18,873 bases of DNA. It comes from Promethearchaeota archaeon. GTDB taxonomy: Archaea; Asgardarchaeota; Lokiarchaeia; Sigynarchaeales; SOKP01. Below, piece after piece: positions 7,690 through 15,702 of this stretch. The DNA lies in the NCBI GenBank assembly GCA_019057975.1, contig JAHLWJ010000055.1:1-18873 (forward strand), read 5' to 3'. Position 1 is the first letter of the stretch. The number at the start of each line of letters is the position of its first letter. A model generated the notes under the pieces. That model saw nothing but the letters and a program-made list of their open reading frames with translations. It was not told the origin of the DNA and ran no database searches. Position numbers and translations under genes: made by a program.

Positions 7690-7859
7690 CGTTATAAATA
7701 GAATTTACTTCCAAATAAATAAAATTTAGGTTATAAAATTAAATTGAAGGATAATTGGATTTAGTTATTATATATAAACTAATTCACTAAAACTTAATTT
7801 TAAAAACTGGTATTTTTATTACTTTTTTGCATAAAAATATATTCAGAAGGGCTTTTAAG

Positions 7860-8096
7860 ATGAAAAGAATGAAATGTAGAATTTGTAATCAAGTACAAAA
7901 TACAGAAAAATTTGGATCATTAATGAAGTAGAACATGATATGTTAGAGGATATAATTAATAATTTGTTAAGGGTGATAAAGTTTGAAAGAAAGTAAAATA
8001 AAAGTATTACAAGATAGAAATCATAGATATAAATTAAGACTTGCTCCAAAAAGTAATACACCACCACCAATAATAGCAAAGAAAGCTTACAGATAA
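7860..8096 (+). pseudogene. broken small reading frames, one with a CxxC motif
   Basis: Three short frames follow one another on the plus strand. From ATG 7860, 23 codons give MKRMKCRICNQVQ... and end at TAG 7931. In another frame INEVEHDMLEDIINNLLRVI runs on and ends at TAA 7996. From TTG 7983, 37 codons end at TAA 8096 with a proline-rich part (SNTPPPIIAKKAYR). The residues look protein-like, and CRIC could be half of a zinc ribbon. I read this as one or two small genes broken by indels, but separate tiny genes are possible. No family was recognised. Confidence 0.35.
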
Positions 8097-8182
8097 AGAG
8101 AGATTACTTAATATTATTTAATGTACCTAAAAAATTGATTTGAAGGATTAAATTAAAAAGATTTGGCTCAAAAAAGTATATT

Positions 8183-8314
8183 TTAGATAATCTTTTTTTC
8201 TAATAAATGATGCATAATTTCTGCTTTTGTAATAATACCTAACAACATCCCTTTCGATAAAAATAGGGTTTTTTTTACATTAAGAATAGAACAAAATTTA
8301 CGGATTGTATAAAT
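8183..8314 (-). pseudogene. C-terminal fragment of a CBS-domain protein
   Basis: A 43-codon open stretch on the minus strand without a start codon, ending at TAA (8185-8183). It contains IRKFCSILNVKKTLFLSK, then GMLLGIITKAEIMHHLLEKK. The 'x-LLGIIT-K-x-[DE]-I' pattern followed by a short helix is the end of a CBS domain, the adenosyl-ligand-binding module used at the end of transporters, channels and IMP dehydrogenase. A stop lies just upstream (8317-8315), so only the last third of one CBS domain is left. It is a relic of a gene replaced by the present content. Confidence 0.65.
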
Positions 8315-8417
8315 TTAAATAATTTTTGTTTCATAAAATTATTATAGGTTTAATTTGAAAAGAATATTTTTTTGAATTTACTTAAGACAAAAATATGATT
8401 TATTTCATTTGATTTGG

Positions 8418-8462
8418 AAAAATATATATTAAATTTAAAGTAAGTATTTAAATTAGGATGGT
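8418..8462 (+). promoter_or_regulatory. promoter and ribosome site of the five-gene cluster
   Basis: AAAAATATATATT (8418-8430), preceded by a GGAAA-like BRE, would place the transcript start near 8452. AGGATGGT (8455-8462) is a plausible ribosome site 7-8 nt before the ATG at 8470. The ATG at 8458 is followed at once by a stop and is not a start. No other strong promoter is evident until the 94-bp gap before 12871. Confidence 0.5.
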
Positions 8463-8469
8463 ATAGACT

Positions 8470-9729
8470 ATGGTTTTTGAAGAGGAAAATTCGATAAGAA
8501 TAAATAATTTTGTTGAAATTAATGGAGCTATAGCAATTACAGAAAGAACACATCGGATAAGATGGTTCGATGGTACTATGAAGGATTTAAAAGTAATTAG
8601 AGTTCCAATTAAATTTTTAACATATAATTTTGATAACATGCGAATTGAGGGACAGTTAATAGAAGAATTAAATAAACTTGGAAATGAATTGGATTTTGAA
8701 AATTTGTCAGATCGCGAAATTTATGCAGGAATATTTGAGGATACACTTCAACGTGGATCTGATAAAATTAAAACATTAAAATTGAAGAGAAGTATTTCGA
8801 AAACTCAACAGGAAGTTCCAGCCATTATAACTAACGGTGGGATAATACTAGATGGTAATAGACGATATATGGTTTTAAAGCAATTGTATCAAGAAGAAAA
8901 AGTAAAAGCTGAAGGAAGCTATGATAAATTTAGATATATGGATGTAGTAAGGATAGATTCAGGACTAATTAAAAGCCAGTTGCTTGCAATTCAAACTTTT
9001 AATCAATTGTTTGTGGATGAAAGAGTAAATTATACCTTAATAAATCAAGCTCTTGCTGTAAGAAAATTAAAATCATTTGATTATAGTAAAGCTGAGATTG
9101 CAAAAATGTTTAACCTGGTTGATGCTGATGTCGAAGAATTTGAAGAAGTTTTAAATCTTATTGACTTATATCTGGAAGAAAATGATATAGAGAAGAAATA
9201 TACAATAATAGATAAAAGAAATCTTTTTGATCATTTTAGAGAGTTAAGAAAGTTAAATAAAGGGCATGCTAGATATACCGGTTTACAGGGCGTTGAATTA
9301 GATCATGAATTAGACTTAATGCAAGAATTAGCTTTTAAATGGTTAAAGAATAATATAGATCCAGAGATGATTGCTGAAAAAAAAATAATGAAAAGTAGAG
9401 AAGTTATTAGAAAATTGAATTCAGTTGTACACAGAAATGATTTAAGAAATACTGTTGAAAAAGTGATCTCTCTGGATGAAAGTATCTCAGGAAAGAGAGA
9501 TGTCCATAATTTGATGACAGCAGCAATTAATTCTATACGTGAGGGTGAGAAGGAAGAAAAAATATATAATTTTGCTGAACAGATTTCTAATAAATTGGAT
9601 GGAATCCATAATATTATAGATGATGGAGAAACTGAAATCGATGAAGAAAGATTACTGGGAATAATGGAGCAAAATCAAAAAAAGATTAATGATATTATTA
9701 TCATTTTAAAAGAGTATGATGAGGACTAA
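8470..9729 (+). CDS. ParB/sulfiredoxin-fold protein with DGNRR motif
   Basis: A 419-residue protein. VPIKFLTYNFDNMRIEGQLI (45-64) is followed by a helical region and then VPAIITNGGIILDGNRRYMVLKQLY (116-140). The DGNRR at 128-132 takes the place of the GxRR box of ParB and the DGQHR box of DndB-like proteins, which share a nucleotide-binding fold. Residues 185-235 look like a helix-turn-helix (YSKAEIAKMFNL). The C-terminal part (235-320) matches the C-terminal part of the gene at 12871: FLEEN/YLEEN, IFEHF/LFDHF, YTG, WL[KR]NNID. This stand-alone paralogue opens the cluster, 7 bp before the SNF2 gene. Expected role: nucleotide-dependent DNA binding or switching for its partners. Biochemistry is inferred from the fold, not known for this subfamily. 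Confidence 0.8.
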   Translation: MVFEEENSIRINNFVEINGAIAITERTHRIRWFDGTMKDLKVIRVPIKFLTYNFDNMRIEGQLIEELNKLGNELDFENLSDREIYAGIFEDTLQRGSDKIKTLKLKRSISKTQQEVPAIITNGGIILDGNRRYMVLKQLYQEEKVKAEGSYDKFRYMDVVRIDSGLIKSQLLAIQTFNQLFVDERVNYTLINQALAVRKLKSFDYSKAEIAKMFNLVDADVEEFEEVLNLIDLYLEENDIEKKYTIIDKRNLFDHFRELRKLNKGHARYTGLQGVELDHELDLMQELAFKWLKNNIDPEMIAEKKIMKSREVIRKLNSVVHRNDLRNTVEKVISLDESISGKRDVHNLMTAAINSIREGEKEEKIYNFAEQISNKLDGIHNIIDDGETEIDEERLLGIMEQNQKKINDIIIILKEYDED

Positions 9730-9736
9730 TTAAACG

Positions 9737-11686
9737 ATGAACAATAATATCATAGCTGATTATGAAAAAAGAAACCTTATTTTAAAATTTGAAGAAAAAC
9801 CAAGTGCTAAAATTAGGGTAAAATTGAATAATTATGGGTATAAAGTCTCTAATCCCAGAGACACCCAATATACATTCGAAAATTTTGAATTAAATCATGA
9901 ACTAGCCCTTCTTTCTTTTGAGTATTTAGATCAACAAAACGATTATAAAATTAAAAAAACACAAGTTTTGGAAAAATTTCTAATTAATTTGAAAACTCGT
10001 GGTGATATTTTAGATTTAGCAAAAGTTGGAAAATCTATAAAGGAATGTGATAATAGATTTTCAGAAATCCCTCCTTCTTTTAAGAGAATATTAATGGATT
10101 ATCAGAGGATGCCAGTCTATCATTTTAAAGAATTAAAGTGCGTAGCTAACTTTAGTGTTCCTGGAAGTGGGAAGACAACAATAGTATTAGCAGCATTTGA
10201 TTTTTTGAAAAATGAGGGGATTGCTGATAAATTGCTTGTAATTGGACCTTATAGTTCATTGATGCCATGGGAAGAAGAAGTCAAGGAATGTTTTAAAGAA
10301 CCTCCAAACTTAGTTAGAATTCATGGCAAAAAAAAGGATAGGATAGAATCTTATAATGATGAGATACTTATTTTGGATACGGATATTTTTTTAACAACAT
10401 ATGAAACCGCTCGTAGAGATCTAAGATATTTGATTGAATTACTCAGTAGATATAAATTTATGATGGTATTGGATGAATCTCATAATATCAAAAATATTGA
10501 TGGTAAAAGATCCTCTGCGATCCTTAGATTATCTCCATATAGCTCAACAAAAATTATTTTAACAGGATCACCTGTCCCAAATACTATTCATGATCTTTTT
10601 GCTCAATTCTCATTTTTATATCCTGGAGCACTGTTAGGTGATAAAAATCATTTTAAATATCTTACTAGAAACTCCAACCCTTCAGTCATAGAAGATATTA
10701 AGGAAAAAATCTATCCATTTTTTACCCGAATTTCTAAAATACAAATGAATCTACCAAAACCTAAGGAAATCGTGGTTCAAGTCCCCCTCTCTCCGCCTCA
10801 ATTAGTTTTATATAAGTTAGTAAGTGAAAGATGGAGGGATATTATAGAATATGCTGAAAGATTAGTTCATTTTGAGGCAATAAATAGCTACAAAAATTGT
10901 TTAATTGTTAGATTAAGACAAATTTCTTCAAATTTAAATTTGCTTATGGAAAAATCTACAGAATATGGTCTAGAATCTTTAAAAGATGAAATTGCTGGAC
11001 AATCTCAGAATATTAAAACAGACAGTCAAATTATGGAAGTTATTAATAATTTAGAGGTATATTCAGATTTTGAATGTTCCCCAAAATTGTTAAAAACGGT
11101 TGAATTAGTTAAAAAATTAAAAAATGAAAAAAATGTAAAGAAAATCCTAATTTGGTCAGAGTTTATTATTAATCTTGAGACTTTATATGAGTTCTTCAAG
11201 GAGGAATATGGGGGGGACCAAGTTTTTCTAATCATTGGAGATACTCCTAAATCTAAAGCAAAAGATTTAAGAAATGGCATATATACAGAAGAATCCCGAG
11301 AAGATTATATTTCTAGGTTTAAGAAAAACCCTGATGAATTCTCTATATTAATTGCCAACCCTCAAGCTTGCGCAGAATCAATTTCTCTTCATAAAGTATG
11401 CCATGATGCTATTTATGTTGATAGGTCATATAATTGTGGCCAATTTATCCAATCAAAAGATAGAATTCACAGAATTGGTTTAGCAAATGATGATCAGATA
11501 ACATATTATTATTTAGTATCATTTTCTGACGATCTACCTCAAGGAACAATCGATCATAAAATCCACAATCGCTTAATTGAAAAAGAAATTAAAATGCTTA
11601 ATATATTAAATGATACAGAATCTTTTATTGGTTTCTCAAACGAACCAGACGCTGAAGAGTTTGAAATTTTTTATGGTGATATATAA
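9737..11686 (+). CDS. SNF2-family helicase/DNA translocase
   Basis: A 649-residue protein with a full two-lobe helicase core. Motif I is VPGSGKTT at 141-148 (not the GLGKT form usual in SNF2), Ia LLVIGPYSSLMPWEEE (166-181), motif II DESHNIKN (246-253), motif III LTGSPVPN (275-282). In lobe two are LIWSEF (471-476), VFLIIGDT (496-503), ILIANPQACAESISL (537-551) and QSKDRIHRIG (572-581), with R576 and R579 as arginine fingers. Residues 1-110 are an extra N-terminal domain, not recognised. Such enzymes pump along double-stranded DNA using ATP; SNF2 proteins with SVPGSGKT occur in defence loci. Spacing of 7 bp from the preceding gene and 19 bp to the next supports one transcript. A GAGG at 9721-9724 may serve as ribosome site. 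The key motifs are intact, so ATPase activity is expected. Confidence 0.9.
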   Translation: MNNNIIADYEKRNLILKFEEKPSAKIRVKLNNYGYKVSNPRDTQYTFENFELNHELALLSFEYLDQQNDYKIKKTQVLEKFLINLKTRGDILDLAKVGKSIKECDNRFSEIPPSFKRILMDYQRMPVYHFKELKCVANFSVPGSGKTTIVLAAFDFLKNEGIADKLLVIGPYSSLMPWEEEVKECFKEPPNLVRIHGKKKDRIESYNDEILILDTDIFLTTYETARRDLRYLIELLSRYKFMMVLDESHNIKNIDGKRSSAILRLSPYSSTKIILTGSPVPNTIHDLFAQFSFLYPGALLGDKNHFKYLTRNSNPSVIEDIKEKIYPFFTRISKIQMNLPKPKEIVVQVPLSPPQLVLYKLVSERWRDIIEYAERLVHFEAINSYKNCLIVRLRQISSNLNLLMEKSTEYGLESLKDEIAGQSQNIKTDSQIMEVINNLEVYSDFECSPKLLKTVELVKKLKNEKNVKKILIWSEFIINLETLYEFFKEEYGGDQVFLIIGDTPKSKAKDLRNGIYTEESREDYISRFKKNPDEFSILIANPQACAESISLHKVCHDAIYVDRSYNCGQFIQSKDRIHRIGLANDDQITYYYLVSFSDDLPQGTIDHKIHNRLIEKEIKMLNILNDTESFIGFSNEPDAEEFEIFYGDI

Positions 11687-11705
11687 TTAATTTTGGTTAT
11701 TTAGC

Positions 11706-12776
11706 ATGACATTTTTATGGCAATTTAATGTAATCTTAAAAAAAGTATTGGATTATAAAAAAATAGGAATAGGAACGCCTTTTAATGAATTAGATCGATT
11801 TATTAAGGAATATCCCTTGCTTAGTTCATGTAATTCAGATTTAAGTTTAAAATTAGGAAATTCTTTAAATTTTATATTTTCTGATGAGAATAATATCATT
11901 CACCTTACTGAATTTGGAGAGTATTATTTAAATCATTCAGATCAAGATTCTTTAATAAAAATATCAGATTTACAGATGAAATTAGTTGAAGAACATATAT
12001 TAAATAATTGGATATTTGAAGATTTAGAAAAATATGTAATAAAAAAAGAAGACAAATTTTTAATTTATAAATTACATAGTTCAAAATATTGTGCAGTTCT
12101 TATTTCGATGTTAAAAACATTGAATTTATTATCTGATTCTATGGAGGATAATTTTTTCGAATTATCTACGAATTTAAATAATTATTGGGAGGCTAATTTT
12201 CAAAATCCAGAGATTTTAGTGAAATTTCATCATGAAATTTTGGATTATAATGAATATTGGAAGAATTTTTTACAAGGAAAGAAATTTACAGAGGAAGATC
12301 TAGATAAAATCTTAAAAAAACAAAAAATAATTGGGACAATAGGGGAAAATATTGCTTATAGATTAGAAAAAAAAGAAGTAAATAAGTTTCATGATCCGAA
12401 TTTAGTATACCGTGTTAAACTAATAGCAAGAGATTATGTTGACAAAGGTTATGATATTTTATCCGTGAATAAAGATGGGAGTGTTAAATATATAGAAGTC
12501 AAAACAACTAATCGCTTAAACACACGCTTTTTTATCTCGCGAAATGAATACAATAATTCAATTAAATTTAATAAAGATTATTGGATTTATTTCGTCAATT
12601 TAAAAAATAACAAGCTAAAGAAATTCAACAATGTTCAACTTTTAGTTGATAATGGTATTTTATCCTTGAAACCTACATTGTATGAAGTAGAAGTTCCATT
12701 TGATAGTTTTAGGCATGATACTATAAATTTTTCAGATATTGAAAAAGAAGATGATAATTATAAAAATGATATTTGA
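11706..12776 (+). CDS. DUF3883-type PD-(D/E)xK nuclease with winged-helix-like N-terminus
   Basis: A 356-residue protein. The C-terminal third carries the DUF3883 pattern: IIGTIGENIAYRLE (208-221, first acid E214), DKGYDILSVN (246-255, D250), KYIEVKTT (261-268, E264 and K266), then FFISRNEY and DYWIYFVNLKNNK. These form a PD-(D/E)xK nuclease core, and all expected catalytic residues are present. Residues 20-80 (GTPFNELDRFI...IIHLTEFGEYYLNHS) look like a winged helix or similar DNA-binding unit. DUF3883 domains are frequent beside SNF2 helicases in defence loci, so this is the likely DNA-cutting partner of the upstream motor. It is followed by a 94-bp gap before the next gene. Confidence 0.82.
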   Translation: MTFLWQFNVILKKVLDYKKIGIGTPFNELDRFIKEYPLLSSCNSDLSLKLGNSLNFIFSDENNIIHLTEFGEYYLNHSDQDSLIKISDLQMKLVEEHILNNWIFEDLEKYVIKKEDKFLIYKLHSSKYCAVLISMLKTLNLLSDSMEDNFFELSTNLNNYWEANFQNPEILVKFHHEILDYNEYWKNFLQGKKFTEEDLDKILKKQKIIGTIGENIAYRLEKKEVNKFHDPNLVYRVKLIARDYVDKGYDILSVNKDGSVKYIEVKTTNRLNTRFFISRNEYNNSIKFNKDYWIYFVNLKNNKLKKFNNVQLLVDNGILSLKPTLYEVEVPFDSFRHDTINFSDIEKEDDNYKNDI

Positions 12777-12859
12777 AAATAGTTATTTGCGATTTTCAGA
12801 GTTATATATCTAAAATAAAAAGATTTAAAATTCCAATTTATATTAGTATCAAAAAAAAT

Positions 12860-12864
12860 GGTGA
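12860..12864 (+). promoter_or_regulatory. ribosome site deciding the GTG start at 12871
   Basis: GGTGA at 12860-12864 lies 6 nt before GTG 12871. ATG codons nearby do not work: the one at 12858 reaches a stop after 12 codons and the one at 12869 is followed directly by TGA. An in-frame TGA at 12862-12864 excludes earlier starts. The 94-bp gap before the gene is AT-rich, with TATA-like TTTATATTA at about 12838-12846, so an internal promoter is possible. Confidence 0.55.
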
Positions 12865-12870
12865 AAAAAT

Positions 12871-15702
12871 GTGAATCTAAAAGAAGATCTCCCTAAAAAT
12901 AAGTATATAGAAAAAGCATATGATTTAATCATTAATAATAAAGAATTAAGCAATGAAGAGATACATTTACACATCGTAGAAAGTAATTTCAATAAAAATA
13001 CTTTTGGTTGGCGACTTTTTGAACATATAACGAAAAATGCAAAAAACTACCATAGCGTATTATATAAAGATTCTATTAATTCACTAAAGACTTTTTTTAA
13101 ACTGTTCCCTGATAATAAGAAAGCATTGAAATATACCTATAAAAAAATGTTTGCAAATATGATACTTGGATTAGGTCGTACTGGCTTTTCTATTAGAACA
13201 AAAAATGAATTAGAATGTGTATTAGCTGATTTTAAGCAATTAGGGTTCTCATGTTCTAAATATGAAGTATTTAAAGTTATATATAATAAACTTTTGAAAA
13301 AGAGAGGAATAATTTCTCATTATCATTTTGAAAAATTGAGTTATTTTTTGGACTTTGAAAAGGATCTGGAATCATTATTGTCAGACGATAATGAAGAAAT
13401 ATTAATTATCGCAACATTAGCAGAAAAATATAAGGATAATAAATTTTATAGATTTAAAAAGAAAGGAGATCGCGAATTATTAAACTATTATCTAGATGAA
13501 GCAAGGAAAATTGATGAAAAAAATAATGAAAGTTTAAGAAAAAAATCTGAGCTTTATTTGAAATCAATTAAAATTGCTATGGCTTATGGTGATAATATAA
13601 TCCAATTCTGTTTTTCCAATTATTTCTATACAAATAGCCAGATTTGCTATTTCAATGATAATAGAGAATTGTCTTTAATTTGTTATGATTTTGCTCAATA
13701 TTTTTTTAAATTAAGAAAAAAAAAATATGAACAAAAGATTTCGGAAGCATATTATTATGAATGTCTAGCATATTTTTATAAAAAGGAGAAAAGATATGAT
13801 GATCAAGAAATCGCTTTAGCTTCTTATGTTAAATCATATAAAGATCTGGTTTCTTTCAAACGGGAAAAGTATATAAAAAGATACTACCGTTCATTATTAA
13901 AATATATTTATGTAAAAGTGAAAAATTCATTATATAAAAATGAATATCAAGATTGCCTAAATATATGTAATAACTTTCTTAGAAATCAATACCAATTAAT
14001 CTCTTCTCTATTAAAGGGTAATTTTGTGGAAGATATATTTTTTATTATTAAAGCATATAAAGAAGAAGTTCAAGCAAGATTATTTTTTGAACAATCAGAT
14101 TTTTCAAATGCCTTAAAAAGAGTAGAAAAAGCTTTACTCTATCAAAATAAAAGATCCTTAGACTATAAAATCAAAGAAGTTAAAAATCTTGAAAGATACA
14201 AATTATACCTTTCAGCTAGAGAAAATAGTTCAAGAGGAAATAATAAACACGCATTAGAAATATTAAAACAGATATTTCAGTTATATTATAAATTTGAGTA
14301 TATGCCTCTTGAGTATATGGTATTTTACCAAATATTAAAATCAAAAAACCTAATTGAAATAGAAAAAATATCGTTAGCTAAAAGTATCTTGAAAAATGTT
14401 ATTGAGAATGAAAAAATTCAAGAGTCTTTTGGAGAACTATATGACAATTCGAAAGAATTATATGAGATAATCATTAATTATAAAAAACATCAATTAACCG
14501 AGGAAAAAATAGAAGCATTAATATCTGATGTTGAAGATTCAATTGATAAAATCAATTTATGGAATTATCAACAATATAGTTTACCAATTCAACAAATTAA
14601 AGCTAAATATTTAAAATTAGATATTACAGATTCCTATTTTTCACACATCATCAATCAATATGAAAAGAGGATTGGAATTCATATTTCTAAAGATAATAAC
14701 AGAAATTATCCTATTTTTGAGAAAATAATTCTAAATAATATAAAATTCGATGAAAAATCGAAAGAATATGTTAAAATGTATAGAGATATAGGGCAGACTG
14801 ATCCAATTCTTATCTCTTATACGGGTATTATTATAGATGGAAATAAAAGGTTAGCGACAATAAAATTATCTAACATCCTAGATTCAGTATCAACAGATAA
14901 AGGGTTTATTTCAAACAATTTTGTTAGAATTGTCCAACTCCCAAAAGATTTACCTACTAAGGAATTAAGCATATTAAAATCAGCAATTAATAATCAATTT
15001 AAGTATGAATTGAATAAACCGTTTGATGTAAAGGATCTAATATTGTTACTAAACTTGGTGAATAATGAGATTAAACGCGATGAAATTTGTGACATCTTTA
15101 GCATTGATTTCAATCAAATTTCGATTTATAGATCTCTCTATGATCTTATGGAAGAATTTTTAGAAGAAAATAGCCTAGAGAAGGATTTTTATATTATTGA
15201 AAAATTTGATATATTCGAACATTTTGAAGTATTAAACTCTGAATTATCGAAATTAGGAGTTTACACCGGGATAGGTGGTAGAGAATTAATTTTAATGAAA
15301 GAGAAAATCAAAAACATGACTTTTCTCTGGCTAAGGAATAATATTGATAAAAATTTTGTTTCTAAAAAAAAGATATTGAAAGCTAAAATGATTAAGAAAT
15401 TTAAATTCATAATTAATGATCCAGTAAAAAGTAGTATAATTGATCAAATTCTAAATCAAGAAATTGAAGATAAAAAGCGAATTCAAATATTATTTACAGG
15501 ATTAGTTAAGAAAATCAAAATATCAGAAGAGAGAAGATCTTGCTTAAAACATTCAAAAATGCTTCAAAATCGTATAAACTTATTAAGTTCTAAATTGAAA
15601 AGAACTGAGTTATCTTCCTTTGAAAAAGAAGAGATCTTTAACTTACTCGAAGAATCATATAATAATCTATCCAAATTAATTTTAGCTGTTAAAAACAATT
15701 GA
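12871..15702 (+). CDS. helical-repeat (TPR-like) protein fused to a second DGNKR ParB-like module
   Basis: A 943-residue protein starting at GTG. Residues 1-590 are an all-helical solenoid with TPR-like units, e.g. SEAYYYECLAYFYKKEKRYD (291-310), QARLFFEQSDFSNALKRVEK (401-420) and SRGNNKHALEILKQIF (454-469). Residues 605-850 are a ParB/Srx-like module: YRDIGQTDPILISYTGI (637-653), IIDGNKRLATIKL (654-666), a helical part, then FLEENSLEKDFYIIEKFDIF (763-782), YTGIGGREL and FLWLRNNIDKNF. This aligns along its length with the protein at 8470. So the cluster encodes two ParB-like paralogues, one alone and one attached to a protein-protein interaction scaffold. Likely role: assembly or sensing subunit. 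The solenoid has no detectable NTPase motif, so it is not a STAND protein. The stop is followed directly by the next start (GTG 15703), so the two are coupled. Confidence 0.8.
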   Translation: MNLKEDLPKNKYIEKAYDLIINNKELSNEEIHLHIVESNFNKNTFGWRLFEHITKNAKNYHSVLYKDSINSLKTFFKLFPDNKKALKYTYKKMFANMILGLGRTGFSIRTKNELECVLADFKQLGFSCSKYEVFKVIYNKLLKKRGIISHYHFEKLSYFLDFEKDLESLLSDDNEEILIIATLAEKYKDNKFYRFKKKGDRELLNYYLDEARKIDEKNNESLRKKSELYLKSIKIAMAYGDNIIQFCFSNYFYTNSQICYFNDNRELSLICYDFAQYFFKLRKKKYEQKISEAYYYECLAYFYKKEKRYDDQEIALASYVKSYKDLVSFKREKYIKRYYRSLLKYIYVKVKNSLYKNEYQDCLNICNNFLRNQYQLISSLLKGNFVEDIFFIIKAYKEEVQARLFFEQSDFSNALKRVEKALLYQNKRSLDYKIKEVKNLERYKLYLSARENSSRGNNKHALEILKQIFQLYYKFEYMPLEYMVFYQILKSKNLIEIEKISLAKSILKNVIENEKIQESFGELYDNSKELYEIIINYKKHQLTEEKIEALISDVEDSIDKINLWNYQQYSLPIQQIKAKYLKLDITDSYFSHIINQYEKRIGIHISKDNNRNYPIFEKIILNNIKFDEKSKEYVKMYRDIGQTDPILISYTGIIIDGNKRLATIKLSNILDSVSTDKGFISNNFVRIVQLPKDLPTKELSILKSAINNQFKYELNKPFDVKDLILLLNLVNNEIKRDEICDIFSIDFNQISIYRSLYDLMEEFLEENSLEKDFYIIEKFDIFEHFEVLNSELSKLGVYTGIGGRELILMKEKIKNMTFLWLRNNIDKNFVSKKKILKAKMIKKFKFIINDPVKSSIIDQILNQEIEDKKRIQILFTGLVKKIKISEERRSCLKHSKMLQNRINLLSSKLKRTELSSFEKEEIFNLLEESYNNLSKLILAVKNN

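Noticed and set aside
7855..8079. 74-residue minus-strand frame rich in hydrophobic residues
   Set aside because: It is opposite K/E/N-rich plus-strand frames; such L/F/Y-rich products are typical antisense shadows in AT-rich DNA.
12774..12798. TGAAAAT/ATTTTCA inverted repeat at the end of the DUF3883 gene as a terminator
   Set aside because: Seven weak A/T pairs with an 11-nt loop and no T-run after it; it does not support a transcript end here.
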